Of a stretch of 64,000 bases of DNA, positions 17,938 through 30,993 are shown piece by piece. Every line of letters starts with the position of its first letter. The first letter of the stretch is position 1. The position numbers were made by a program, and so were the translations under genes. The notes under the pieces are model-generated. The model saw only the letters and a list, made by a program, of their open reading frames with translations, had not been told where the DNA came from and did no database searches. Origin of the DNA: Corynebacterium glucuronolyticum DSM 44120 (lineage in GTDB: Bacteria; Actinomycetota; Actinomycetes; Mycobacteriales; Mycobacteriaceae); contig NZ_CP047452.1 of the NCBI RefSeq assembly GCF_030440595.1, positions 2,480,001 through 2,544,000 on the forward strand, written 5' to 3'.

Positions 17938-18026
17938 TGGCTGCTTTGGGGTTTGCTTGGCGCTTGGTGGCTTGCTTTGGCCTTGGTGGCTGTGGGGGAT
18001 TTGCTTTGGCGTTTGGTGGCTGTGCG
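17938..18026. repeat. short degenerate tandem repeat beside the Nudix gene
   Basis: About three imperfect copies of a roughly 25-35 bp G/T-rich unit, built around TTTGCTTTGG and CTTGGTGGCTGTG, lie end to end. They occupy the left part of the Nudix-glnX gap and may have arisen by replication slippage. Confidence 0.6.
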
Positions 18027-18040
18027 TGATTCTCGGGAAC

Positions 18041-18112
18041 GCTAACTCCACAATTCCCCTCAAAATCAAGCTAATTCGCGAGTTAAGGGACCTGGCACAC
18101 CCGGCACCCGCC
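18041..18112. repeat. intergenic repeat, copy 1 of 3
   Basis: This is a unit of about 72 bp beginning GCTAACTCCACAATTCCCCT and ending CACCCGGCACCCGCC. Its ends carry TAACTC and GAGTTA as inverted arms. It recurs twice more within 290 bp before glnX. Confidence 0.85.
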
Positions 18113-18166
18113 ACCACACCGCATCCCGGCATCGCGCCGGGATCGCCTCAGCACCGACCCGGGATC

Positions 18167-18238
18167 GCTAACTCCATAAATCCCCTCAAAATCAAGCTAA
18201 TTCGCGAGTTAAAGGACCTGGCACACCCGGCACCCGCC
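18167..18238. repeat. intergenic repeat, copy 2 of 3
   Basis: This copy differs from copy 1 at only a few positions (for example CATAAATC for CACAATTC, and AAAGG for AAGGG) and keeps the inverted arms and the CACCCGGCACCCGCC tail. Confidence 0.85.
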
Positions 18239-18269
18239 GCCACCCGCAACCCGGCACCGCCTCAGGATC

Positions 18270-18326
18270 GCTAACCCCACAATTCCCCTCAAAATCAAGC
18301 TAATTCGCGAGTTAAGGGGTCTGGGG
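18270..18326. repeat. intergenic repeat, copy 3 of 3 (truncated tail)
   Basis: The core from GCTAACCCC through GCGAGTTAAGGGG is conserved, but the GC-rich tail is replaced after GGTCTGG. It ends about 70 bp before the glnX promoter. Confidence 0.82.
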
Positions 18327-18393
18327 AGCGGGAGATCCAACCGCTGGTGCACGCAATACTGCGCAACTTCTTTCGGCCGCCAATGCAACCTAT

Positions 18394-18399
18394 TAGACT
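18394..18399 (+). promoter_or_regulatory. -10 box of a probable leaderless promoter for glnX
   Basis: TAGACT fits the actinobacterial TAnnnT consensus and ends 7 nt before the ATG at 18407. The transcript would begin at or next to the start codon. Confidence 0.5.
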
Positions 18400-18406
18400 G
18401 TGGAGA

Positions 18407-19770
18407 ATGGCGAGGATTGTGGGAGCCGACGACAGCTGGCTAGATGTGCCCCGCACACTGGCCGTGCGCAGGCGCGACAAAATCAAGGAGTGGATTGGCC
18501 AGCCGATCCAGTGGCTCCGCGGTGCCGGCGACTTCGTCCGCACAACCCCCGGCATCATGGCAGCAATGACCCTCATCATCTCGGTCACCCTCCTCGCCGC
18601 CGGAATCGTCACGCTGACCTCCACCGATGCCCGGCGAACCTCGTATCAGGAACTGTCGCAGACGATGGAGCCGGCAAGCTACGCCGCGCACAACCTGTAC
18701 ACATCCCTGGCCCTGACGGACACCCTCGCCGTCACGGGGCTGGCGGAGTTCGGCAGCAATTCGAGGCAGGAGCAGACTGCCTACCTCGAACCGCTCAACC
18801 GGGCGGCGCTCGCCGGCAACGAGACCGCCGCCAACGCCAGCGGTGCGGATGAGCTCATGGCCGTCGCCAGGGCGAACCAGAATTTGCCTACGTACGCGGG
18901 GCTCGTCATGGCGGCACGGATGAACGTGCGGGCGGGCAATCCTATCGGCTCCGCCTACATGGCCGAGGCCAACGCTCTCATGCGCGAGCAGCTGCTGCCC
19001 GCCGCCGGTGAGGTGTTCCGCTCCTCTTCCGACCGGGTGCAGGCCCAGCTCCGGAATCTGACGATGCCACAATGGTGGTCGGTGGGGCTGCTTGCGCTCG
19101 CCTTCGTTCTTCTCGTTCTGGCCCAGCTGTGGCTGGCGAGACGGACGCGGCGGCGGCTGAATATCGGGTTCCTTGCTGCGAACCTTCTCGTCGCCATCGC
19201 GCTCGTGTGGCTCAGTGGCAGCAATGCCGTGGCTTACCACGCGGCGAGCGTCGGCACGCACGAGGCAGCGACCCCTTATACCGCGCTCACCGATGCCCGG
19301 ATCGTCGCCCAGCAGGCCCGCACGGCCGAGACGCTGGCGCTCGTCCGTCGCGGGGCGTTCAACGAGTCGCAGGTGAGCTTCGATGACGCAACAGTGCAGG
19401 TAGAGGATGCGATCAAGCAGTTTGACCACTCGGCATTAAACCCGACCTCGCAGGAGGATGTGGCGACGGCGCGGGCTGCCCTGTACTACTGGGAGAGCGT
19501 CCACGCGGACTTCGTTGAGGCTCTGGAAAAGGGCGACTACGAGGCGTCGACAAGGCTCGCTTTGGCGCCGGGGAACTCGACCGGGGAGGCCTTCACGGGC
19601 CTCGATGCCGCCCTGACCACGCTTATCGACGCTTCCCGCGCAGGCACTCGCTCCTACATTACGCAGGGCTTGCGGTCCACGACGGGGACGGGAGTGGGCG
19701 TACTCACCCTCAGCGTTCTCGCTCTCCTCGCCATCTGGCTGGGGATCCGACCAAGATTGCAGGAGTACTT

Positions 19771-19774
<4 letters not shown>
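18407..19774 (+). CDS. glnX: GlnX-like membrane protein of the PknG signalling pathway
   Basis: The 455-residue protein has four transmembrane segments: about residues 50-70 (AAMTLIISVTLLAAGIVTL), 225-245, 255-275 and a final one near 430-450. These enclose two large extracytoplasmic loops rich in helices. This layout and the glnX-glnH-pknG order match C. glutamicum, where GlnX and GlnH relay extracellular amino-acid (glutamate/aspartate) status to PknG. I chose ATG 18407 (MARIVGADDSW) because a -10 box ends 7 nt earlier, implying a leaderless mRNA; an in-frame ATG at 18347 would lie upstream of that promoter. Its stop overlaps the glnH start by four bases. Confidence 0.88.
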
Positions 19775-23095
<3,321 letters not shown>

Positions 23096-23130
23096 AGCGC
23101 ACCCTCCGCGTATCCGCCCCGGACACACAG

Positions 23131-23161
23131 AAAGACCCCCACCGTAATGGTGAGGGTCTTT
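23131..23161. terminator. bidirectional terminator between pknG and the first surface-protein gene
   Basis: The 13-bp arms AAAGACCCCCACC / GGTGAGGGTCTTT (one mismatch) flank a 5-nt loop and end in T runs on both strands. It serves the two convergent genes. Confidence 0.88.
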
Positions 23162-23198
23162 CGGGGACCAGACTTTATTCTCCTAGGAGATCAACTGC

Positions 23199-26100
23199 TT
23201 ACTTCTCGTCGGCAGCTGCAGGGGTGGTCGTGGTGGTCGTGGTGTCCTCAGTGGAGGAACCTTCAACCTTCACGTCCTTACCGCTGGAGAGGTTGGAGCT
23301 CAGCTGATCGCCACCGGGGGCACACTGCGTAGCAGCGACACCAGCGAGGAGGCCGATAGCAGCCAGGAAGCCAGCGCCCAGGACAGCGTTCTGCAGGTGC
23401 GGAGCAACGTTGTTCTTGAAAGCAACAGCAAGCTCGGGGTTGTAGATACCCAGAGTCTTCTGGATGCCCGTGTTGATGTCCTCAACCTGCTTGCCGAAGC
23501 CATCAGCGATGCCACGAACCTCAGGAACGTTTCCTACCAGGCCGAGAGCGACCGGGAGCAGGAGCAGCAGCGGCACAGCGGAAGCAGCCGAAGCGCCAAC
23601 GCACACTCCGAGGTGCTTGTCATCCATACCAACGGTGATCTTTACGGTGTCAATAACCTTGCCGTTCTTGTCCTTGACGGTAACCGTAATGGTGTCACCG
23701 TACTTGGCGTTACCGGGCTTGACCTTCAGATCGCCAGTGTTGGGATCGATCTCAGCGGTTGCGCCATTACCGGCGGGTTCAACCTCGGTCGTGTAACCGG
23801 CGTTGGGGTCGTACTTGCCACCCGTGTTCGGGATGGTGACTTCGCCACCCTCCTTAACATTGCTGTCTTCCCACTTCGGGGTATCCTTGCTGATCGGGCC
23901 GGGGTTGACATCGCCCTGGTCGGTGCCGTCGGCGGGGTTCTTGCCCTGCTTGACCTCGTCGCCATCGTTCACGCCGTCACCATCGGTGTCGGGGTTGGTC
24001 GGGTCGGTGCCGTTCTTCAGCTCGTCACCGTCGTTGATGCCGTCACCATCGGTGTCAGCCTTGTTCGGATCGGTGTAGAACGGGCCGGAGATAACCTTGG
24101 TGTTGCCGTCCTTGTCCTTGATGGTGATGGACGGAACCTGCGGGTTACCGTTGATTTCCTGGCCATCGGTCAGGCCATCGTTATCGGTGTCGGCCTTGTT
24201 CGGGTTGGTTGCCTTGTTGCCAAAGTGAACGTTCTTGGAACCGTCAACCTCGTCGCCGTCCTTGATACCGTCGCCATCGGTGTCGGCCTTGTTCGGATCG
24301 GTGGGCTCGTTGTTGAACGGGTTCTTTGCGCCGCTCTCTTCGTCCTTGTCGGTGATGCCGTCCTTGTCGGAATCCTTGCCAACGTGAACAACAACCGGAA
24401 CCTCATCCTTGGAGCCATCCGGGTAGGTCACAACGACGGTGGCATCCTTGTCGCCCTCGGTCGTGGTGTCAACCGGCTTCTTGAACTCGGTCTTGGTGCC
24501 CTCGGGAAGCTCGTTAAGGTTAGCGATGGAGTCCTCAGCCTTCGGGGTGTCACCCTTGTTGACGGTCTGATCCTTGCCCTGAGGATCGTACTTGGAAGCG
24601 TCCGTCTCCTTGTCGGAAATGGTGTACTTGAAGGTCTGCTCGACCGGCTTGCCGTCCTTATCGGTGATCGGGTTGCCGTCTTTGTCCACAGCCTTCAGCG
24701 TGACATCGTAGTTGCCAGCCTTGGTCGGGGTGCCCTCGATGGTATAAACGGGCTTGCCGTTCTCATCCTTGGACTCGACGAGCTTGAGGCCCTCAGGCAG
24801 ACCCTCAGCAACGACCTTGCCGCCCTCAGGGAGGTTGGTGGTGTTGACCTTGACCGGGTCGATGGCCTTGTCAACGGTGCCGTTCTGGTCCGCTACATCG
24901 GCAATCCTCGGGGTGGAGGTGACGATGAAGGAGTCAGAAGCAATGTCGTTTGCGCCGTTGTTCACGACAGCGTAGAAGAAGTCGCCGTCCTTAGCATCGG
25001 CAGGAACCTCGAACTTGGAGCAGTCCTTGTCACCATCGGTGAGGTTGGAGATGGAAGTGATCTTGCAGGACTTCAGAACCTTGCCACTGCCGTCGCGCCA
25101 CTCCATGGTGGCACCGGTGATGGGAAGCTCACCGTTGAGCTTGGCCTCAGCGACATCGCCAGGAGCAGCGGGCTTATCCGTCGCGTCGAAGTTGGTGATG
25201 TCCAGCTTGACCTGGCTGTAAGGAACGCCAGCGAAGTTGACATTGTACAGACGACTCATGCGGGAGTTGTTAGAAGCAGACCAGGCGTTATTAATAGCGC
25301 TAGCCGGAGCAGGACGCCACTGGTTAACCTGATCGTACGGCTGGAAGACCGGCTGCAGGTACGTGGAGTACGAGGGAACAACGTTGCCCTGCGGATCTTC
25401 AACCCACATGTACAGGTACTTCTGGAAGTTGTCAGCTGCTCCGAGGGTCTTCTCGTGAGTGAACATCTCGTCGGAGAAGCGAAGCTTGTAGTGGCCGTCC
25501 TTATCGGTCTTGCCATAGACGGTGCCGGCGATGGCATCCGGATTCTCAGCAAGGAACTTCTTGGTGGCTGCGGCCTGCTTTTCAGCCGGGAGGGAGCGGA
25601 CGTCGCGCTCGTACTTCTGGATGGCATCCGGGGTCAACGCGGAAGCGAAGACAGTGTAACCCTGAGCCGCCGGGTTCGCAGTGCTCGTTGCACCGGTGAA
25701 CAGCTGACGCTCGTTACCGGTCTCCAGCCACATGCTACCGGAAACAGTACGGGTCATGTAACCGGGAACATTCGCGTTGTAATCGCCGTGTGCCGGATCC
25801 TCGACGAGCTTGTCGCCCTTAGCCTTCATGTAGTTGACGCCGTCGGCGTTGGGAACCTCAAACATCCACACGCCGGTCTTAGCCATGTTGCCGTTGGTCT
25901 CAACAGCACCTGGGAACTCGCCGATGCCGCCACCGTTGCCACGATCGTAGGCGAACGGAATCATGCCAGGAGCAGTGCGCAACGGAACGAGGGTGTTACC
26001 GGTCTGAGGATTCTGGGTCGGCTCGACCCAAATGCGGTAGCGCTGCTTTCCTTGAGTCTTAAAACGGTGCGTCTTGCCAGCGGCATCTACCCACCGGGGA

Positions 26101-26636
26101 AGAGCGAACGCGTAAGTACCCTTGCCACCGACGGTACCGGCCTTTCCATCGCTTTCCTCAGCAATGGTATCGGAGGTCTTGGTGGAGTACACGGGAGAAA
26201 CAGCTCCATCGCTATCCATCCACTGCATGTAAACCGGGGTGCCAGCTGGAATGGAATCGAATCCACCCCAGTTCGCCGTCAACAGGGCGCCACCCTTAGG
26301 GGTGAGAATTTGTGCACGGCCGGAAACTACGTCCTTACCGGCGGTCTGAGCGCTGGTGAGATCAACAGCCTTAGCGATCTGGCCAGATGCAATCGCATCG
26401 ACATTGTAGGAGCCATCGGCCTGCAGCTTCGGCTGCGTCAGGCCCGGCTTGTCTACGCTGCCGTAGAAGTGCTTCTTGTCAGGGTTTGCATTGGTAGCCT
26501 CTTCTGCAGCTGCAGTCACAGCGAACTGCGGCGCAACAACGGGCTGGATAGTCGGCGCAACGAGCGCCAGGGAAAGAGCAGCAGCGGCGAGCGAAACGCC
26601 ACGGCGGATCTTTCCGTTCTTCATGTGGATAGCCAT
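23199..26636 (-). CDS. giant surface-anchored repeat protein (Rib/YPDG and thrombospondin type 3 repeats), paralogue 1
   Basis: The start is ATG 26636 (MAIHMKNGKIRRG) with GAGAGGA 8 nt upstream, giving 1145 residues. Order of parts: signal peptide (about 1-45, hydrophobic AAAALSLALVAPTIQPVVA); a long N-terminal domain shared with the two paralogues; a putative-Ig domain ending TKAGNYDVTLKAVD; a Rib/alpha-like domain with TYPDGSKDEVPVVV; and Ca-binding thrombospondin type 3 repeats (DTDGDGIKDGDE and variants, about 760-900). A C-terminal module has two hydrophobic helices starting at Cys1012 and ending at Cys1105, then a Thr-rich tail. There is no LPxTG motif. It is probably an adhesin or coat protein held by the helical hairpin. 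Confidence 0.85.
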   Translation of the reverse strand: MAIHMKNGKIRRGVSLAAAALSLALVAPTIQPVVAPQFAVTAAAEEATNANPDKKHFYGSVDKPGLTQPKLQADGSYNVDAIASGQIAKAVDLTSAQTAGKDVVSGRAQILTPKGGALLTANWGGFDSIPAGTPVYMQWMDSDGAVSPVYSTKTSDTIAEESDGKAGTVGGKGTYAFALPRWVDAAGKTHRFKTQGKQRYRIWVEPTQNPQTGNTLVPLRTAPGMIPFAYDRGNGGGIGEFPGAVETNGNMAKTGVWMFEVPNADGVNYMKAKGDKLVEDPAHGDYNANVPGYMTRTVSGSMWLETGNERQLFTGATSTANPAAQGYTVFASALTPDAIQKYERDVRSLPAEKQAAATKKFLAENPDAIAGTVYGKTDKDGHYKLRFSDEMFTHEKTLGAADNFQKYLYMWVEDPQGNVVPSYSTYLQPVFQPYDQVNQWRPAPASAINNAWSASNNSRMSRLYNVNFAGVPYSQVKLDITNFDATDKPAAPGDVAEAKLNGELPITGATMEWRDGSGKVLKSCKITSISNLTDGDKDCSKFEVPADAKDGDFFYAVVNNGANDIASDSFIVTSTPRIADVADQNGTVDKAIDPVKVNTTNLPEGGKVVAEGLPEGLKLVESKDENGKPVYTIEGTPTKAGNYDVTLKAVDKDGNPITDKDGKPVEQTFKYTISDKETDASKYDPQGKDQTVNKGDTPKAEDSIANLNELPEGTKTEFKKPVDTTTEGDKDATVVVTYPDGSKDEVPVVVHVGKDSDKDGITDKDEESGAKNPFNNEPTDPNKADTDGDGIKDGDEVDGSKNVHFGNKATNPNKADTDNDGLTDGQEINGNPQVPSITIKDKDGNTKVISGPFYTDPNKADTDGDGINDGDELKNGTDPTNPDTDGDGVNDGDEVKQGKNPADGTDQGDVNPGPISKDTPKWEDSNVKEGGEVTIPNTGGKYDPNAGYTTEVEPAGNGATAEIDPNTGDLKVKPGNAKYGDTITVTVKDKNGKVIDTVKITVGMDDKHLGVCVGASAASAVPLLLLLPVALGLVGNVPEVRGIADGFGKQVEDINTGIQKTLGIYNPELAVAFKNNVAPHLQNAVLGAGFLAAIGLLAGVAATQCAPGGDQLSSNLSSGKDVKVEGSSTEDTTTTTTTPAAADEK

Positions 26637-27054
26637 GTAACTGGTCCTCTCAGCTTGAAAGAGATTTTCGTTCATTACGACGGTTGAGTTTTCACATTCA
26701 AAACCATACCTTCGAGTCCCAAAATCGGAACACAAAGTTCGCAACCGCTACTATCTTAAAATCCCCTAAGCGAAAGACCAAAATACATTAATGTTTAAGT
26801 TAACCTTCCGTAACTTATTCACACCTCAATAAGTCTCAAAATTGTTTAACCCCCTGCGGGAATAACGCACGTTTATATGCACAATAATAAGGTAATGGGC
26901 CTAAATTACATTCTGATATAAATCCTTCGACTACCCCCATGCAGGGATGTACCTACTCTGCAAGATTTCATTGGAGATGACCGGAGCCGTAGCCCTTCTC
27001 ATGCTCCTATCAGGATCCCTTAGCGTGACCACGAGTGAGGTAACACACAAAAAG
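26637..27054. promoter_or_regulatory. AT-rich promoter region of surface protein 1
   Basis: About 420 bases with no gene. The 26700-26900 part is strongly AT-rich. On the minus strand TAAGAT near 26752-26757 is a -10 candidate, which would give a long leader. GTTAAC-like elements lie near 26800. Confidence 0.5.
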
Positions 27055-27090
27055 AAGTGCCCCGTCCCCTCTGAGGAGGAAGGGGCACTC
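27055..27090 (-). terminator. rho-independent terminator after surface-protein pseudogene 2
   Basis: The stem AGTGCCCC / GGGGCACT encloses a loop of about 18 nt with internal pairing. On the minus strand it is followed by TTCTTTTTG. Confidence 0.87.
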
Positions 27091-27127
27091 ACTATTTAGT
27101 TGTTAACAAGTCCAGCGACTCGATGTA

Positions 27128-30100
27128 CTACTTACCAGAATTCTCATTCGGCGTAGTTTTCGTCGTATTCGTCATGTCCTTGTCGCTCGACAGGTTGGAG
27201 CTCAACTGATCTCCACCAGGTGCGCACTGCGTTGCAGCAACGCCGACAAGCAGGCCAAGCGATGCGATGAACGCTGCAGCCAGAGCCAGGTTCTGCATGT
27301 GCGGAGCAACGTTCTGCTTAAAGGCGAGAGCGAGCTCCGGGTTGTAAATACCCAGAGTCTTCTGGATACCGGTGTTGATATCCTCAACCTGCTTGGCAAA
27401 CCCGTCGGCGATCTGCTTTACCTGCGGGTTGTTGCCGGCCAGGCTGAGAGCAACCGGGGGCAGGAGCAGCAACGGGATGGCGGAGGCGACGGAAGCACCG
27501 ATGCAGATGCCGAGGTAATCGTCGCACATGCCGATCGTGATCGTGACATCGTCGAGCTTGTTGCCGTCCTTGTCGGTCACCGTCACCTTGATGGTGTCAC
27601 CGTACTTGTATTCCTTTGTGTCCAGGGTGATATCGCCAGTGGGCGGGTCGAAGTAAATCTTGCCGTCCTTGGTAGCGAAGTCCTTAACATCCCCCGCCAA
27701 GCCCGGAACCTTCGTGCCGTTCTTCTCAACGTGGAACTTGGCACCCCCTGGAACCTTTTCACCGACATTCTTGACCGGATCGGACTTACCGCCCTCAGGA
27801 GCCGTGGTGTCATCCCATGCCGGGTTGCCTTCCGCAATCGGGTTCGGATTGATCTTGCCACCGTTGGTGCCATCACCATCGGTGTCAGGGTTGGTCGGAT
27901 CCGTGCCGCTCTTAATTTCATCACCATCGGTGATGCCGTCACCATCGGTGTCGGCATTATTCGGATCGGTGTAGAACGGGCCCTCGATGACCTTTTTGTT
28001 GCCGTCCTTATCAACGTAGGCGATATCCGGAGCCTGCGGGTTACCGTCGATCTTTTCACCATCGGTCAGGCGATCCTTATCGGTATCAGCCTCGTTCGGA
28101 TTGGTCGGCTCGTTGTTGAAGTGATCGTTCTTGGAACCGGAGGTCTCATCAGCGTCGGTGATAGTGTCCTTATCAGTGTCCTTGCCCACGGTGAACGTCA
28201 AGGATGGGTTATCAAGCCTTGTTCGGGTCCGTGAAGAACGGGCCCGCGACAACCTTGACGTTGCCGTCCTTATCAGTCACAGTGAGGGAGGGAACCTGGG
28301 CGTTGCCGGCCAGCTCCTCACCGTCGGTAAGCCCATCACCGTCAGTGTCAGCCTTCGCAGGGTCGGTGGGCTTGTTACCAAAGTGGGTGTTGAGCGCACC
28401 GGAAGCCTCGTCGGCGTCGGTGACACCATCGTTGTCAGAGTCCGTGCCCACGGTGAACTTCAGCGGTGCGGTATCAGTGGACTTGTCCGGGTAGGTGACG
28501 GTGACCGGAATCTCCACCGTCGTGTTGTTCGCAACATCCGGCCCCGGGGTCACGGTGACCACACCGGTGACGGGGTCAACCTCGACGGTAAAACCGGCCG
28601 GAACCTTGGACTGATCGGTGGAGTACACGGTTCCCTCCGGAAGCTCCTCGGCACCGTTCGGGGAAACCTCAACCGACTGACCGGCCTTGCCGGATGCCGG
28701 GGCGTACCCGGGCGCGTAGGCAGCGGCATCCTTGTCAGCAACGGTAACCGTGGCCGGAACCCTGTCGGTGGAACCATCAGGGTAGGTCACCACGACGGTG
28801 GCTTCTTTGGCACCAGGAGTGGAGGTATCCACATCGGTGGCGTAGGCGACCGCAGTGCCCTCGGGCAGGAACGCAGCATCCTTGAGGGACTTCGCTGCAT
28901 CCGGGGTCTCGCCCACGCGGACGGTCTGCGGGGCGGATTCCGGCGCGTGCCTATTCGCCTCGGTCTCCCCTACCTTGGTGTCCATCGCGGGAAGCTCGCT
29001 CTTGATGTCCTGCGGTGCAACCGCGAAGTCGATGGCAGCCCAGGCCTTGCGCTCATCGCGCCACTGCGCCTCGAGGGACGAGGTGCGCCACGAGCCGATG
29101 ACCACGTTGTTCGGCGCAACGAAAATCGCCTTAACAAAGTTGGAACAGGCAGGAACGATGTTGCCATCCAGGTCCGTCACCCACATGTACACGCGCTCCA
29201 TGTTCGGGCGCTGGCCGTTGACTTCATCAAAGCGGAGGGTGTAGAAGCCATCCGCGTTGACGGTGGCAACCTTCGTCTGCTGCAGGTACTCGGGGTGATC
29301 CTTAAGGATCTTCTGCGTGGCAGCCACCTGAGTTTCCTTCGGCTCGGATTCCATGAGCTGCGACAGGCGGGTGTAGCCCTCGCTGTTGAGGGTGGTAGCC
29401 CACACCTTGTAGCCGTTGGCGAGCACCTCGCCGCCCTTGGTCACGCCGTCATAGCGAGGGCCGTTGGCGGCAGACAGGTTCTGGTAACCCGCACCGTTTT
29501 CCAACCACACGCGGCCGGCGATGAAATCGTTCTCGCCGGTCGTTTGCGCCTGGGAGCGGTTGAACGCCTTGCCTGCGCTCTTGGACACGTTCTTGGCCAC
29601 GAACTTATCGTGCGGGGCCTCGTACATGAACAGGGCCACCTTCTGCATGGACACGCCCGCGTACTGGAACGAGCCGAGGAGCTGGTCGCCCGACTTCACT
29701 CACTCTCCCACGGTGAGGCCGCCAGCCTGACGCATCGGGATCATGGTGTTACCCGTAGCCGGGTTGGTGTAGTTATCAATCCACAGGCGGTACCACTGGC
29801 CGCGGTGGGCACGGTATTCGTGCTTATCGCCGAGTTTGTCCACCCAGCTCAGTCGCCCGCCGTCGGGGTTATTGAAGGAGAAGGTACCCTTGCCGCCGTT
29901 GCCAGCAACAACGTCCTTGAGGTCATGGGTCTTAGCCTTGAACCACGGCGACTCGGAGAGCTCTCCGTTGGCATCCTTCTCCCGCAGCTGCAGGTACACG
30001 GTCTGGCCTGTGGCCGGGATGTTGTCGTTATCGTAGGTGGCGCCCGGGTTGCCGTTCGGGTGTGCCTCGTAGACGTGGCCATTGATTTGGCCCGCGTACT

Positions 30101-30347
30101 TGAGCCCGTAGCCAAACTGGGCGGCGCTGGTAATCTTGCCGCTGGCGATGCCGTCTGCCTCGATAGCCTCGTCCTTGATCTTCACGGCCTCGTCGTAGGT
30201 GAGGGTAGTTTCAGCGTTGGCGACGCCGGCAAACTGGGGTGCCACGAGGGGCTGAATGGTGGGGGCTACGACGGCGAGGGAAAATGCGGCCGCAGCGATG
30301 GAGATGCCACGGCGAATACGCCCGTGACAGGTACGGATGGTAGCCAT
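27128..30347 (-). pseudogene. giant surface repeat protein, paralogue 2, interrupted by a stop codon and a frameshift
   Basis: The start MATIRTCHGRIRRG at ATG 30347 and the signal peptide match paralogue 1. The frame is closed by TGA at 29702-29700 (TVGE-stop-VKSGDQ) but continues in the same frame without loss of homology; a TGG to TGA change would explain it. A second lesion near 28215 ends the frame at FFTDPNKA, and the thrombospondin type 3 repeats resume in another frame with PSLTFTVGKDTDKD. That suggests a deletion between repeat units. The C-terminal two-helix module is intact (ICIGASVASAIPLLLL to ATQCAPGG). Fragments of about 215, 495 and 370 codons remain. Assembly error in the repeats is a possible alternative to true decay. 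Confidence 0.8.
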
Positions 30348-30993
30348 TAGTCTGGTTCTTTCAAATGACTTATCTGTGGAGTTTTTCAAACCCTAAGAGC
30401 CCGTTAAGACAACCCGCGATTCACGTGCGTTTTACCAGCCCTCTTGATCTGTATGTACTTGCTTCTAAGGTTTTCTTACCCTTTTGCCTGTCTTCCACTC
30501 AATAAATTATTTACTTTTCCACACAATAGCGCTCCAGCGGCGACACACTGGACCGCATCATCCAAGGTCACGCCTAAAAAATGAACAGCAACCCAGATCC
30601 CCATCCCCCTCTCAGAATTCCTCAGTATCAGCCAGCCTACTACCCCACATCGAGGGAGTCGCACACACTCGGCACTAATTGAATCCCGATATTTATGAGC
30701 TCCTCCCCCACTTCACAACGAGCGACCACGCCCCACAAAACAAGGAGAATACGAGCGCTGCCTGCACACGGAGTCCAAACCCGAACACGCACCGCAGCAA
30801 GACTGATAGCCACTCACGAAGCGGACCGCTGCACGCCAGGACATGAACGTCACCCCCCCCAACAGATACCAAGATGGCCCCACGCGTTGCCACGTGAGGC
30901 CATCCTTGACGGTAGTCTCTAGCTTCTTTGCAGAAGATCTAGCGACTGTTCTCCCAAGGAAGGGAGTCTATTTCTCCTCCAAAGAGGAAGTTT
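30348..30993. other. intergenic region between surface proteins 2 and 3
   Basis: About 645 bases without a supportable gene; short open frames here have poor codon use and no ribosome site. It holds the promoter of paralogue 2 near its left end, a run of eight C at 30853-30860, and a long imperfect hairpin at 30871-30906 that may terminate paralogue 3. Confidence 0.5.
30871..30906 (-). terminator. possible terminator hairpin downstream of surface protein 3
   Basis: Arms of about 14 nt (AAGATGGCCCCACG / CGTGAGGCCATCCTT, with mismatches) lie about 90 nt past the gene stop. No clear T run follows on the minus strand, so its role is uncertain. Confidence 0.4.

Noticed and set aside
18041-18326. 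Intergenic repeats considered as a CRISPR array
   Set aside because: There are only three units with unequal spacing and related GC-rich tails, not unique spacers.
23397-26687. Plus-strand open frame of 1096 codons opposite surface protein 1
   Set aside because: It is the mirror of a repeat-rich GC-biased gene. It lacks a ribosome site, a signal peptide or any recognisable domain, while the minus strand has all of these.
28131-30350. Plus-strand open frame of 739 codons opposite the surface-protein pseudogene
   Set aside because: Antisense shadow. The minus-strand reading has clear homology to its two neighbours in spite of the lesions.
30853-30860. C8 run between surface proteins 2 and 3 as a second phase switch
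   Set aside because: It lies about 500 bp upstream of paralogue 2, which is already broken, and outside any coding or clear promoter element.
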